NCBI RefSeq assembly: GCF_002377945.1
Contig: NZ_DFQV01000002.1
Span: 177,268-241,267 of the forward strand
From: Psychrobacter sp. UBA3480
GTDB taxonomy: Bacteria > Pseudomonadota > Gammaproteobacteria > Pseudomonadales > Moraxellaceae
Direction of reading: 5' to 3'
Length of the DNA stretch: 64,000 bases
Both the position numbers and the translations under genes were made by a program. The notes beneath the pieces are model-generated. The model saw nothing but the letters and a program-made list of their open reading frames with translations, searched no databases and was not told where the DNA came from. Position 1 is the stretch's first letter, and each line of letters opens with the position of its first letter. This document shows positions 63,880 through 64,000 of this stretch, in pieces.

Positions 63880-64000
63880 TTTAGGTGACGATTAAGAATG
63901 AGGGACTGGATAAGGTGCTGATTGGATATTCTGACAGATGTAGCCAGTATGATGGTGACACGTAGAACAAACTCATCAAATAGTTTAGCTTTGAAGCTTT
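63880..64000 (+). mobile_element. Decayed IS3-family orfB fragment, running off the window
   Basis: In one frame the sequence reads TIKNEGLDKVLIGYSDRCSQ followed by YDGDT, stop, NKLIK, stop, FSFEA. This fits the IS3 orfB core around its second catalytic Asp (usual GLIHHSDRGSQYTS…LLKQ…FTGSMS). Two in-frame stops and the changed residues show it is dead. The rest lies beyond the window. Confidence 0.5.

Noticed and set aside
1..64000. CRISPR array
   Set aside because: No regularly spaced short direct repeats and no cas genes were seen.

Overview
The window looks like a chromosomal stretch of an AT-rich gammaproteobacterium of the Moraxellaceae, most likely Psychrobacter. This is inferred from codon use, the kdp operon, the IS types and the repeats; there is no rRNA or tRNA to confirm it. 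A small conserved backbone is embedded in accessory DNA.

Region by region. 0-5 kb: two divergent LysR-regulator/target pairs (oxidoreductase; EamA exporter), small membrane proteins, an HD-domain protein and two MITE-like repeats. 5-12 kb and 21-28 kb: patchworks of single-gene units (Nudix, O-methyltransferase, GNAT acetyltransferases, LysE and EamA exporters, a barstar-like protein, hypotheticals) separated by a family of related intergenic repeats. Several units occur in both patches in inverted orientation, some as deletion derivatives. An IS3-family element and remnants of others lie among them. 12-21 kb: a DUF3124 lipoprotein and a complete kdpFABCDE potassium-uptake operon with a recognisable KdpE operator. 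28.6-37.6 kb: a two-partner secretion/contact-dependent inhibition locus (transporter, 2151-residue exoprotein with a VENN motif, overlapping small immunity candidate). 38-40 kb: IS debris and truncated genes. 40-63 kb: a defence/mobility island with an StbB-like P-loop protein, a UvrD-like helicase, a Gabija pair (gajA-gajB), a GmrSD-like DUF262/DUF1524 protein, a large STAND NTPase with an N-terminal PD-(D/E)xK-like domain, an overlapping four-gene recombinase operon (three tyrosine recombinases plus a coiled-coil protein, resembling Gamma-Mobile-Trio/Tn554-type modules), an XRE-type regulator and a P4-type integrase. The last 0.9 kb is non-coding with transposase debris.

How the genes work together. 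Kdp forms one high-affinity K+ uptake and sensing unit. CdiB exports CdiA, and the downstream ORF probably protects the producer. The Gabija, GmrSD-like and STAND proteins act by different mechanisms against foreign DNA or phage, and probably travel together through the recombinase operon and/or the P4-type integrase. The most unusual observations are the recombinase operon next to the nuclease-STAND protein, and the cassette-like gene units framed by repeats on both sides of kdp.
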